Shown piece by piece: positions 1 through 8,547 of a stretch of DNA of 34,462 nt. Location: the NCBI GenBank assembly GCA_015231375.1, contig JADGBT010000038.1, positions 1 to 34,462 of the forward strand, given 5' to 3'. Each line of letters opens with the position of its first letter. The stretch's first letter is position 1. The notes below the pieces were generated by a model. It made no database searches, was not told the DNA's origin, and was given only the letters and a program-made list of their open reading frames with translations. The position numbers and the translations under genes are program-made. This DNA is from Magnetococcales bacterium (GTDB lineage Bacteria; Pseudomonadota; Magnetococcia; Magnetococcales; Magnetaquicoccaceae).

Positions 1-96
1 AAGACCCCAATGCAGACTTTCCTGGATGCCAGGAAACTGGCTCAGGAAAAAATTCTGGAGCGACTTCACCAGACAGACAAACGGGCTGTCGCATAG
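1..96 (+). CDS. C-terminal fragment of an IS481/IS3-like transposase (integrase core)
   Basis: Frame 1 is open from the first base of the window and stops at 94-96. It encodes about 31 residues beginning KTPMQTFLDARKLAQEK. The TPMQTFLD...LAxEK pattern is what I know as the extreme C-terminus of IS481-type DDE transposases. The start and catalytic core lie outside the window, so intactness cannot be judged. The recombinase-associated gene begins right after it, which suggests the insertion sequence landed in or beside an older mobile region. The call rests on a short tail only. Confidence 0.55.
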   Translation, partial: KTPMQTFLDARKLAQEKILERLHQTDKRAVA

Positions 97-128
97 GTCG
101 CATTTGTCAGATCAAGTCTTGACAAGTG
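1..128 (+). mobile_element. Right end of an insertion sequence (IS481-like), truncated by the window edge
   Basis: The transposase tail is followed by a TGTCAGATCAAGTCTTGACA stretch at 105-124. Its outer bases (TGTCA/TGACA) form a small inverted repeat, and TGT...ACA-type ends are common in this family. I cannot see the left end or a target duplication, so the exact boundary is an estimate. Confidence 0.4.
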
Positions 129-530
129 CAGGCCCAGTACACTTTGAGTACCGACGGCAGCATGCTGTCGATCTTCATCCCGGTGCAGTTCAAGAGGCGA
201 GGGGGCCGGAAGATGATCGTGGCACCCGATGGCGTCATCGGTATGCGCGCCGAACGGGACGATACGCTCATCCAGGCCGTGGCCAGGGCATGGAAATGGC
301 GTCGGATGCTGGATCGCAAAGAGGCGCAGAGTCTGTCTGAGATCGCTGTTCGTGAAAAGCTCGGCACGACGTATGTCAGCCGGATCTTTGATCTGAATCT
401 TCTGGCGCCGGATATCGTAGAGGCGATTCTGGATGGCAGGCAGCCGGTGGGGCTGTCTTTGCGAGAGTTCGCCAAGGGGATCCCGTTGGCGTGGGAGGAG
501 CAGAGGGTTAAGTTTGGGTTTAGAGTGTGA
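126..530 (+). CDS. Recombinase-associated HTH-like protein (134 aa)
   Basis: The protein has a KRRGGRK basic stretch, then a helix-turn-helix-like segment (LSEIAVREKLGTTYVSRIF, about residues 78-96) and the signature LLAPDIVEAILDGRQP. From memory, this small protein normally lies just downstream of a large serine recombinase and a DUF2924 protein in integrated elements of alpha- and other proteobacteria. Neither partner is present here; an IS end occupies the upstream position. The listed start is GTG at 126, inside or touching the IS end. An in-frame ATG at 162 is an equally good start, and neither has a convincing Shine-Dalgarno sequence. The gene may therefore be a remnant whose native promoter was lost. 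It is followed after 3 nt by the next gene. Confidence 0.6.
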   Translation: MQAQYTLSTDGSMLSIFIPVQFKRRGGRKMIVAPDGVIGMRAERDDTLIQAVARAWKWRRMLDRKEAQSLSEIAVREKLGTTYVSRIFDLNLLAPDIVEAILDGRQPVGLSLREFAKGIPLAWEEQRVKFGFRV

Positions 531-533
531 AGC

Positions 534-869
534 ATGGCCCAACAGGCGTTGAAGAAACAGCGATCCCAGGCCAGGGCCGCCAGGAAGAGAGCGGATCGTG
601 GCAAGACTGGCCAACGTCGCCCAGCAGTGATGTCGGCTGAGACATTCCACCGGCTGGCTGGTACGACTGCGGAGGCTGTGGCGAAGGATATGAACCTGCC
701 GACGGATGATGTGATGGAAGCGATGGAGTGGATGGCGGAGGAAGGGTATCTCGGGCTGAATGCGCGTGGGCGGTTGGGGATGAGGAAGGATATCAAGAAG
801 GATCCGGGAAAGATTCTGGAGTGTGAGGGAAGCAAGCATGGTGATGCCCAAAAGGAAATCTCAGGCTGA
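534..869 (+). CDS. Small basic hypothetical protein (111 aa)
   Basis: I do not recognise the family. The first 30 residues are rich in Lys, Arg, Gln and Ala (QQALKKQRSQARAARKRADR) and look nucleic-acid binding. The centre (about 35-85) reads like a small winged-helix: AGTTAEAVAKDMNLPTDDVMEAMEWMAEEGYLGL resembles recognition of a short helix followed by a wing. The start ATG lies 3 nt after the previous stop, and the 3' end overlaps the start of the SNF2 gene by about 32 nt. The three genes are therefore probably co-transcribed and translationally coupled. A DNA-binding accessory role for the SNF2 protein is inference only. Confidence 0.55.
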   Translation: MAQQALKKQRSQARAARKRADRGKTGQRRPAVMSAETFHRLAGTTAEAVAKDMNLPTDDVMEAMEWMAEEGYLGLNARGRLGMRKDIKKDPGKILECEGSKHGDAQKEISG

Positions 870-3800
870 TGAACCGCCAGGACTCTTGAAGGATGTCTTC
901 GCATGGATGGCGGAACAGCCTGAAACGGATCCAGCGTTGGTTGCTCAAGAAACACAACCAGGAGTAGTCATTCTGCCATCACAGGATCAACAACCGGAAG
1001 ATTATGTCACCTGTCAGATTTGCGGAACCCTTTGCAAGGCGCTCAAGGGACATCTTGCCCGAAACCATATGATGACCACAGATAAATACCTTAAGATGTT
1101 TGGATTGACGCCTGATCAGCTTGTTGCGCCATCTTATGTAGAAAGAAGGCGACAGTTGGCGTCAAAAGCAGGGCTTGGTGGTGCTGGGGGATGGCAATTG
1201 ACGAAAGGGCAGGATATGGTCAGAGGAATTGATGACGGCAATTCTGAAAAAATGGCAGAGACTCATATAAATACTGAATGTAATGCTAATTTGTTCCGAA
1301 GGATAGACGAGCTTAAATGGTCTACTCGAGTCGCCAATTGTCTTAATTTTCTTGGCGTCACCTATGTTGGCGAATTGGCACAGATGCAAGAATCGGAATT
1401 ACTTAGGACTCCAAACCTTGGTCGGCATGCGCTAAATGAAATCAAAGCATCACTTGAAGCGATTGATTTAACTATTGGAATGCAGTTGGACGGATGGCCA
1501 CCCGATAATCTCGTTGGCAATGCACAACATTGTGGACAAATAGCCCTCTCTGATATTCTTGATTTATCTGCCGAACGTTCCGCTTATACCCTCCTGAATC
1601 CAATCGAGCAGCAGGTGCTGCAATTCCTGTCCATTCTGATGGAGCAGACCCATCGTACAAATTTGGCGAAATGCCTGCGTCAGGCCGGGGTCATGGGTTG
1701 CGATGGTAAGGCCATGGGCACCGTCGACCTTGGAACCATAATCGACCGGTTGGTCAAAATGGATTTGGTTGATATCGATCCCGCCACTTCCATGCTGTTC
1801 GCATGCGCCCCCTGCATCGCCAATTATGCCACCCAGGCTGCCATCCGGGAGGGACGATTCGAATCGATGCTCCAGACCATTCAAAAAGAATTTCCTATAT
1901 ACAATAGTCATTATTACAGTCCAGGAAGAATTAATTCTTATATTCGTGCAATCCGTGAAATGCGTATTTCTATCTTCGCAAAGGACCCGGAACAACTAAC
2001 AAAGATAATCGAGTCATGCCAGACTCAATATTCGAACGAAATGGCATTGGAACACCCCCTGATCACGATCTGCGACTCCCCGTGCGACATCGAGTGGTTC
2101 TGTACCCTCACCCCCGCCATCCAGGCCGAGGCCCTGAATGTCATGGTGCCGAATCGTCTGGAACAGTTCGCCGATGTCACGGATCTCCTGCCCCTGCTGG
2201 AGAAAGGACGGCACGACCCGAATGGTTTTCTGGCCGCACTTTTTTGCAAGCATTTGCTGACGATCAAGATCTTCCAGGGACGCCTCGCCGAGGCACAGAC
2301 TATCCTGAACGAAGGTAAGCCGTGCGCGGACGCCCCGGCCATGCAAGCCTGGATCCATTTTCTACGCGGCGAACATGAAGTCACGATCCGTCTGTTCGAG
2401 CAACTTTTAAAAACGGCCCGCAAGGTTACGGACAAACGCCGCCATCTGTTCGAGGAGTTCAGTGGGATTTTTTTCCTGTTGGCATTGCTGAAAAGCGAAG
2501 ATCCGACCCAACGCGTCCGACTGACGGAATATCTAGAGCTGCCCTCCAAGAAACCCAAAATAGCACTCTCCCCCCGTTTCACTTGCCTATCGGCGACGAT
2601 GCTGTTCTCCCAGAACAAAACTGCGGATGCAAAACAACAGCTCGATCCAATCGCGGGAAAGATTGCCTATACAGGAAACGGAATCGTACAAAAACAAAAA
2701 ACCGATTCATCTCTGACTAAGATATTTAAGGGGATAGCCCGTTTCTGGATCGACAAAGAATATGCCATCCAGAAGAACACCGATTTCAGAACCCTTTTCG
2801 ATCAAGCGCGTCAGCACGGCCATCGCTGGGCGGCCATGGAACTGGCGGAACTGCTGGCTGCCATGGAGGTGGATCCTACGACCCATGCTGAGTATGCTGC
2901 GCTCATCCGGCGAGAGAGCGGCATGCAAAGCCTGCTTGCGATCATGACGCGCGAGGAGAACTGGGAACGCGCTTTAAAAGCACTGATCCTGATGGGAGGC
3001 CACGACACTCCAGATACCAGAACAGCCTGTACGAGCCGGTTAATCTGGATGATCGAATATTCCAAATCTTCCGTCATCGGCATTCAGCCTCGAGAGCAGA
3101 CGCATAACGTGACGGGCCAGTGGTCCAAAGGACGACAAGTGGCCTTGAAACGGCTTTTTTCGCAATCCGCCGATAGGCCCGACTTTCTCACTGAGCAGGA
3201 CCTCCGTATCTGCGCGGCCATCCACCGAAATCCAAACTACTACGGAGAGTCGTACGAATGGCATTTGCCCCAGGCCATGCTGGCTATGGTGGGCCATCCC
3301 CTGGTGTTCTGGATGGACGCGCTTGCACAGCCCGTAGAGGTTGTCAAGGAAGCGCTGGTTCTGGTCGTGTCCCGGAAAGGAGGACAGGTCGGCATTCGCT
3401 TTTCCGAATCCGTGACAATGGAAGGGACTTTTGCGTATCGGGACTCACCCACCCGCTGCAGGCTGGTGGAGATCACCAAGGCGCACACCCGAATCGCCGA
3501 GATCCTGGGAGGAAAGACCCTGCAGGTTCCGGCTATTGCCAGCGGGCAGGTAATGAATGCGATCCGGGCGATTGCCCCATTGGTGACCATCCATTCGGGA
3601 CTTGAAGGAGGCATTGCAGATGTCGATGAATTGCCGGCAGATGCCCGACCGCACATCCTTCTGTGGCCCAACGGAAACGGACTCAGGATAGCGCTCCAGG
3701 CGCGTCCGTTTTCCGGAGAAGGTCCTTACTTTCCGCCCGGTAAGGGAGGCAAGACCATCATCGCCGAGATCAACAGCAGGCGGGTGCAGACCCACCGCAA

Positions 3801-5763
3801 CCTCAAGGAAGAGGCCGCGCGGGCGAAACGGGTGATCGATGCCTGCCCCAATCTTTTGGCGGATGAAGGACAGAACGAATGGCTGATCGAGGAGCCGGAA
3901 ACCTGTCTGGAACTTCTGCTGGAGTTGCAGGCGCTTTCTGCCGAGGAGGCGGTAATAGCCTGGCCGGAGGGGGAGAAAATCCAGGTCAGCCGCCCCTTAG
4001 CCATGGACGGCCTGCGGGTGCGGATTCAAAGGGAGGAGGATTGGTTCGCGATCAATGGCGAACTGACCGTGGACGAAGATCTGGTTCTGGACATGCATCG
4101 GCTGCTGGAGTTGGCACGAGGCCGGGAGAGTCGCTTTTTGCCCTTGGGGGAGGGCCGTTTTCTGGCCCTGACGGAGAGCTTCCGCAAGCGTCTGGCGGAA
4201 ATTGATGCCTTTTCCGACTCCCATGCCGGTGGCCAGCGTTTTCACCATTTGGCCAGCCCGATTTTGCGTGACATACTGGAGCAGGCTGGAAAAGTGGAGG
4301 AGGATGCCCACTGGCGAAAACAGTTACAAAGGATCGATCTGGCGCAGGCCGTCGAGCCGGATCCCCCTTCCATGCTCCAGGCGGAGCTGCGGGAGTATCA
4401 ACTGGCCGGCTTCCACTGGCTGACGCGGCTGGCGGTGTGGGGAGTGGGAGGCTGTCTGGCAGATGACATGGGACTGGGCAAAACGCTGCAGGCCCTTGCC
4501 CTCCTGCTGTACCGCGCCCAGGAAGGCCCCTCGCTGGTGGTTGCCCCCGTTTCCGTGGGAATGAACTGGCTTAAGGAGATCGAACGATTTGCCCCCACTC
4601 TGCGTGGCATTCTCTTTGGTGGCAGTTCAAGGCAGCAAATCCTGGAAGGGTTGCAACCCTTCAATGTGGTGATCTGCAGTTACGGTCTTTTGCAGCAGGA
4701 AGCGGAGATGCTGGTGGCCATGCGTTGGAACGTCATCGTGTTGGACGAGGCCCAGGCCATCAAGAATCGGCTGACCAAACGCTCACAAGCGGCCATGGCT
4801 CTAACCGGATCCGTACGCATCGTCACTACCGGCACGCCTATGGAGAACCATCTAGGGGAACTGTGGAACCTGTTCCAGTTCATCAATCCCGGCCTGCTGG
4901 GATCGTTGGAAAGGTTCAACGAGCGGTTCGCCGCCCCCATCGAGCGTAACGCGGACAAAGGAGCGCAGAAAAGACTGCAAAAATTGATCCGGCCATTCCT
5001 GCTGCGACGTACCAAGAACCAGGTCTTGGAGGAGCTTCCCTCGCGCACCGAAATCGTCCTGCACGTCGAGTTGAGCGAGGAGGAGATGGCGTTCTATGAG
5101 ACCCTGCGCCGCCAAGCCATCGCCCAAATCGAGGAATTTGCCGGCCCCCCGGAGCAACAACGTTTCCGAATCCTGGCCGAAATCATGCGGCTGCGCCGTG
5201 CCTGCTGTCATAGCCAGCTTGTTCTTCCGGACAGCCCGCTCGAAAGCAGCAAACTGGCGCTTTTTTGGGAAGTGACAGAGGAATTGCTGGAAAACAAGCA
5301 CAAAGCGCTGGTGTTCAGCCAGTTCGTGGATCATTTGGCCATCCTTCGCGCTTTGCTGGACGAGAAAGGGGTCAACTACCAATACCTGGACGGCAGTACG
5401 CCTGCCAAGGAACGACAGCGTCGGGTAGACGCCTTTCAGGCCGGGGAAGGAGATGTTTTTCTGATCAGTCTGAAGGCAGGAGGGGTGGGCATCAATCTGA
5501 CCGCAGCAGACTACGTGATCCACATGGATCCCTGGTGGAACCCGGCGGTAGAAGATCAAGCCTCGGATCGCGCTCATCGCATTGGCCAGAAACGCCCGGT
5601 GACAATCTACCGCCTGGTTGCCAAGGAAACGATAGAGGAAAAAATCGTGGCCTTGCATCGTCACAAACGAGATTTGGCTGACGGCCTGCTGGAAGGAGGC
5701 GAAATGAGCGGCAAATTATCTTTGGAAGAGCTGTTTGATCTGGTGCGGAGCGGGATATCTTGA
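838..5763 (+). CDS. SNF2-family ATPase with N-terminal Ros/MucR zinc finger and RNA polymerase alpha-CTD-like domain (about 1641 aa)
   Basis: Residues 59-77 hold C-X2-C-X9-H-X4-H (C59, C62, H72, H77), the spacing of Ros/MucR zinc fingers, followed by the family's YLKMFGL segment. Residues about 155-222 align without gaps to RNA polymerase alpha-CTD: VANCL, RTPNLGR and NEI blocks, then GMQLDGWPP. The counterparts of E. coli R265, N268, C269, G296 and E302 are R164, N167, C168, G195 and E201; K298 and S299 are His and Ala. A long helical, TPR-like stretch (about 250-900) is followed by a SNF2-associated region. The ATPase core is complete: GLGKT (K1215), DEAQ (1303-1306), TGTPMEN, LVFSQF, GGVGINLTAADYV and DRAHRIGQ (about 1576-1583). 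The ATG at 838 is chosen because GAGGG lies 7 nt upstream; a GTG at 823 is in frame. Expected role: an ATP-driven DNA translocase acting on DNA-bound proteins or RNA polymerase, as RapA does. Its precise target is unknown. Confidence 0.9.
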   Translation: MVMPKRKSQADEPPGLLKDVFAWMAEQPETDPALVAQETQPGVVILPSQDQQPEDYVTCQICGTLCKALKGHLARNHMMTTDKYLKMFGLTPDQLVAPSYVERRRQLASKAGLGGAGGWQLTKGQDMVRGIDDGNSEKMAETHINTECNANLFRRIDELKWSTRVANCLNFLGVTYVGELAQMQESELLRTPNLGRHALNEIKASLEAIDLTIGMQLDGWPPDNLVGNAQHCGQIALSDILDLSAERSAYTLLNPIEQQVLQFLSILMEQTHRTNLAKCLRQAGVMGCDGKAMGTVDLGTIIDRLVKMDLVDIDPATSMLFACAPCIANYATQAAIREGRFESMLQTIQKEFPIYNSHYYSPGRINSYIRAIREMRISIFAKDPEQLTKIIESCQTQYSNEMALEHPLITICDSPCDIEWFCTLTPAIQAEALNVMVPNRLEQFADVTDLLPLLEKGRHDPNGFLAALFCKHLLTIKIFQGRLAEAQTILNEGKPCADAPAMQAWIHFLRGEHEVTIRLFEQLLKTARKVTDKRRHLFEEFSGIFFLLALLKSEDPTQRVRLTEYLELPSKKPKIALSPRFTCLSATMLFSQNKTADAKQQLDPIAGKIAYTGNGIVQKQKTDSSLTKIFKGIARFWIDKEYAIQKNTDFRTLFDQARQHGHRWAAMELAELLAAMEVDPTTHAEYAALIRRESGMQSLLAIMTREENWERALKALILMGGHDTPDTRTACTSRLIWMIEYSKSSVIGIQPREQTHNVTGQWSKGRQVALKRLFSQSADRPDFLTEQDLRICAAIHRNPNYYGESYEWHLPQAMLAMVGHPLVFWMDALAQPVEVVKEALVLVVSRKGGQVGIRFSESVTMEGTFAYRDSPTRCRLVEITKAHTRIAEILGGKTLQVPAIASGQVMNAIRAIAPLVTIHSGLEGGIADVDELPADARPHILLWPNGNGLRIALQARPFSGEGPYFPPGKGGKTIIAEINSRRVQTHRNLKEEAARAKRVIDACPNLLADEGQNEWLIEEPETCLELLLELQALSAEEAVIAWPEGEKIQVSRPLAMDGLRVRIQREEDWFAINGELTVDEDLVLDMHRLLELARGRESRFLPLGEGRFLALTESFRKRLAEIDAFSDSHAGGQRFHHLASPILRDILEQAGKVEEDAHWRKQLQRIDLAQAVEPDPPSMLQAELREYQLAGFHWLTRLAVWGVGGCLADDMGLGKTLQALALLLYRAQEGPSLVVAPVSVGMNWLKEIERFAPTLRGILFGGSSRQQILEGLQPFNVVICSYGLLQQEAEMLVAMRWNVIVLDEAQAIKNRLTKRSQAAMALTGSVRIVTTGTPMENHLGELWNLFQFINPGLLGSLERFNERFAAPIERNADKGAQKRLQKLIRPFLLRRTKNQVLEELPSRTEIVLHVELSEEEMAFYETLRRQAIAQIEEFAGPPEQQRFRILAEIMRLRRACCHSQLVLPDSPLESSKLALFWEVTEELLENKHKALVFSQFVDHLAILRALLDEKGVNYQYLDGSTPAKERQRRVDAFQAGEGDVFLISLKAGGVGINLTAADYVIHMDPWWNPAVEDQASDRAHRIGQKRPVTIYRLVAKETIEEKIVALHRHKRDLADGLLEGGEMSGKLSLEELFDLVRSGIS

Positions 5764-6336
5764 GCTTCAACGGTTTTCCTGTCCATCGGCAACAATAATG
5801 TACCGCCTCACCCGCCGGCGCGGACGTGTGGCCACTGGTGGGTGCGGGGGCACGATCTTTTCGACCCCACCCATTCCAACCCGCACCACGTCTCAACTCC
5901 ACCCACCCACATGCGCTTCCGGGCAATGTCTGCGGTCGGCAGTCGCAAGAAATGGCAGGGGAACAGCGTCGTAATTCTGCCACCACTCTTGAGACGCAAT
6001 GTGCCATTGTCAAAGAAACGCCGCAATTTCATGCAATTTCCATTTTGCCAGTTTGATTTGGGTCGTCCTTGCCACCCACCTCCCTATTCGAACCGGGTGA
6101 AAAAAAAGTTCAACAAAATCGCGGGTGGGGTTAAACCCCACTCACCCCCGGTGCGTGGGGTTGAAATGGAGAAGAGATGTCGAAAGGGAGAGTCCTGGAG
6201 CCAGAAAAGACCTTGGGAGGGCAAGAATGGGTGCGGAGGATTCTCCGTCGTCGTTTGCTAACCTTTGAATTTATTGGGATATTTCGGCAGGGTGTGCCGG
6301 AGTGGCAACAACTTTAAGATAGAATATAAAACTAAT
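5764..6336. other. 570-nt gene-free stretch with a perfect short palindrome
   Basis: I see no convincing gene. The open frame at 5842-6261 is Pro/His/Arg/Lys-rich without a ribosome site or recognisable domain. The stretch contains repeated CCCAC/GTGGG motifs, and at 6125-6141 GTGGGGTT-A-AACCCCAC. A third arm (GTGGGGTT, 6155-6162) could pair with the middle one instead, so two alternative hairpins are possible. This could be a terminator for the SNF2 transcript or a regulatory RNA switch, but there is no T-tract behind it. Confidence 0.4.
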
Positions 6337-6426
6337 TGGCGGAGGAGCAGGGATTCGAACCCTGGGTGGGGTCACCCCCACAACGATTTTCGAGACCGTC
6401 CCATTCGACCACTCTGGAACTCCTCC
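6337..6426 (-). tRNA. tRNA-Ser(CGA)
   Basis: On the minus strand the acceptor GGAGGAG (5' end at 6426) pairs with CTCCTCC. This is followed by discriminator G and an encoded CCA (ending at 6337). The anticodon arm is acggt-ctCGAaa-atcgt, giving anticodon CGA for UCG codons. A long variable arm rich in G and C (gtgggggtgaccccac) and a GGTTCGAATCC T-arm complete the class II serine tRNA, 90 nt long. Its 3' end faces the SNF2 region, the usual side for integrated elements. Confidence 0.95.
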
Positions 6427-6481
6427 GCAGGACTGAAGCAGCGGTCAAGGGTGAGATGTTTACCTCATTGGCTTGGGTTTG

Positions 6482-7843
6482 TCAAGTCTCGGACCGGGGG
6501 GTGCGAATGGCACGATAGCAGATCACCAGAAACAGGATGCCGCCGATCACGGCGATCAGTCCGCCGGCGCCGGTCAGGCCCATGGCGGCTTTCTTGGTGA
6601 GGGTTTCCAGTCCCTGGGCCTCGCCGGCGGTTTTGCGTTGGATGCCCAGCATGCCCGACCAGGCCAGCCCGGCGACGTGCAACAAGGAGCCGCCGCCATA
6701 CAGCCATAATTGTCGGGTCGCCCATCTCCGGTTCGGCACGTTGAATCCCAGACCGGGCAACAGGTGATAGGTCAGGCCCATATAGGCCACGGTCACCGAG
6801 ACGATGGAGCCATGATAGTGGGAGGGAATGGTGACATTGATCCCCTGAATCAGAAATCCGATCACGCCACCCACCCCGAACAGCACCAGGGAGAGAATCA
6901 ACGCCAGTCGCAAGGGTTGAAAACGAATGTCGGGATCGGCTTTTTTCCAGGCCATGAAGGCCGCCAATCCGGCGGGCAGGGCGGCGACACCGCCACCGTA
7001 TTTCATCAAGTCGGCGAATCCGGCCTGAAATCCGGGATCGCCGGGGATGAAACGCCAGTGCAGAATTGGGGCCATAGCCACGGGCAGGGCGCCGAGCAGG
7101 AACAGAAAGGCCGTCACCCGTGGGGTCAGATTGGGCATGCCCCCGGAGGCCGAAGCCAGCCACAACCACGCGACGATCACCAGTTGGGTATGGGTGAATT
7201 GCAGCACATGCCCACCACCCCAGAACAAAGCCTCGTAGAAGATCACCCCGTCGAGTCCTTTGGTCAGGACTCGATAGCTCCACACCCAGGTGAGCAGCGA
7301 CACGATCAGAATGACCAGACCGGTGCGCAGCCCGAAGCGCAACGCCCCCGCGCCCTTCGACCACCCTTCCGAAGGACGTGAGACCATCAGGGCGTAAAGG
7401 CTCATCCCTCCGACTCCGGCGAGAAACAGAATCAGGCCCAGAAAGAAGGCTCCGTTTTCGAGTACCGGCACATAGTTGTTCATGTAAGGGGCGTCGGCCC
7501 CCAGAAACGGTGAAAAGGTGATCAGAAGAGCGCCTGTGGCGGCCACCCCCAAGGCGGCCAGTCCGATCCGTCCGGCCCCTTCCCGAAGGTTCAGGCAGGC
7601 CAGCAGACCGGCGAACGACAAAAACCATACCAGCACGGACAGATCGACATGAATCACCAAGGCAGTTTTGAAGGATCCGGTCCAGGGGATCATGTCATGG
7701 ATCACCGGCATGCGGGCGATCAAAATCAGAATGACCACCAGTCCGGCCCCGATCAGGGAATAAAGGGCCAGAAAAAGCCATCCCACAGCCAGACGGCGCG
7801 CCGAACCGCCGGGAATCGGAAGGGTGTAATCGTGATCCGTCAT
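6482..7843 (-). CDS. Orphan heme-copper oxidase subunit I-like membrane protein (453 aa)
   Basis: The protein is very hydrophobic, with about 12 predicted membrane helices. Histidines at the expected places mark the family: H65 (VIHVDL, low-spin heme), H212 (GGGHVLQ, CuB helix VI), H262 and the H342-Y-H344 pair (helix X, hemes). H212 to H262 is 50 residues, as between bovine H240 and H290. The residue after H262 is Trp (LHWRF), where active oxidases have a second His, and there is no Tyr four residues after H212. One CuB ligand and the cross-linked Tyr therefore seem absent. No subunit II, ccoO or ccoP lies nearby. It may bind heme and move electrons, or reduce something other than O2. ATG at 7843; an AAGGATCA-like ribosome site lies upstream. 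Confidence 0.75.
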   Translation of the reverse strand: MTDHDYTLPIPGGSARRLAVGWLFLALYSLIGAGLVVILILIARMPVIHDMIPWTGSFKTALVIHVDLSVLVWFLSFAGLLACLNLREGAGRIGLAALGVAATGALLITFSPFLGADAPYMNNYVPVLENGAFFLGLILFLAGVGGMSLYALMVSRPSEGWSKGAGALRFGLRTGLVILIVSLLTWVWSYRVLTKGLDGVIFYEALFWGGGHVLQFTHTQLVIVAWLWLASASGGMPNLTPRVTAFLFLLGALPVAMAPILHWRFIPGDPGFQAGFADLMKYGGGVAALPAGLAAFMAWKKADPDIRFQPLRLALILSLVLFGVGGVIGFLIQGINVTIPSHYHGSIVSVTVAYMGLTYHLLPGLGFNVPNRRWATRQLWLYGGGSLLHVAGLAWSGMLGIQRKTAGEAQGLETLTKKAAMGLTGAGGLIAVIGGILFLVICYRAIRTPRSET

Positions 7844-8088
7844 GTGCGGGGTGATCCTTTTTGCCTGGGAAAACCGAGTCGAAAAGCAGAGTGTGCATTG
7901 TATCCGGTTCGGGGCGGTTTGTCTTCCCCTTTACCGTTGGAGTCCAGGGGGTGGGGGCTGGAGAATCCGCTGATCTTTGTGATAAGTTCCTTGCTCAAAG
8001 GGTTGCAAGTCTGTCATGATTCGAGGTTCGCTCCCGTTCGAGAGCATTCACCCGGTTTGATCTCCTTGGATTTCAGGCATGCCCCGGA

Positions 8089-8523
8089 ATGAAACGTCCA
8101 TTGTCCGACCCAGCGTCCAGCCGTATTGATACGGCCCGTTTCGATGAATGGCCCGATCTGTCCCTCGCCGAGGCGGCCTGGCTGGCCGGTGTGGCCGAAG
8201 AGGCGATGCAACGCCATCTGGAAGAGTCCAATACCCATGCGGGTGCAGGCGGATGGTCTCTGTCTTCCCTGATGCGCGCGCTGTTCACGTTGCTGGGACG
8301 CAAAGAAAATCAGGCTTCCATGCTGCGACAACAGCTCACCGCCGCCCTGGAACGGGAACGGGAGCTTTCCGATACCTTGCGGACCGGATTGCTGGGTTCC
8401 GGCATTCCCTCGGCGCGGGTGGCGGAACCACCCCCGCGTTTACCCGACCCACGCCGGGTCGAACCTCCGGCTCAGCCGGTCAAAGCGGCCCCACCTGCGG
8501 CCAAAAAGAAAAAAAAGAAATGA
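8089..8523 (+). CDS. Hypothetical coiled-coil protein with Pro-rich hinge and poly-Lys tail (144 aa)
   Basis: Not recognised. Residues about 20-45 (LSLAEAAWLAGVAEEAMQRHL) look like a small helix-turn-helix. Residues about 62-105 form a heptad-like helix (RKENQASMLRQQLTAALERERELSDTL), and the C-terminus is a Pro/Ala-rich hinge with PPP and PP motifs ending in six lysines. No signal peptide or membrane segment. It sits 24 nt before typA on the same strand, so the two are likely co-transcribed. The polyproline runs could make it an EF-P client, which is inference. Confidence 0.6.
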   Translation: MKRPLSDPASSRIDTARFDEWPDLSLAEAAWLAGVAEEAMQRHLEESNTHAGAGGWSLSSLMRALFTLLGRKENQASMLRQQLTAALERERELSDTLRTGLLGSGIPSARVAEPPPRLPDPRRVEPPAQPVKAAPPAAKKKKKK

Positions 8524-8547
8524 CCGCACCCATCAAGGAAATTCATC

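Noticed and set aside
6125-6166. Possible single CRISPR repeat (GTGCGTGGGGTTGAAAT end)
   Set aside because: The end resembles some type I repeats, but there is no second copy, no spacer periodicity and no cas gene in the window.
5842-6261. 139-aa frame after the SNF2 gene
   Set aside because: Basic, Pro-rich composition with no domain or ribosome site, running through the palindromes.
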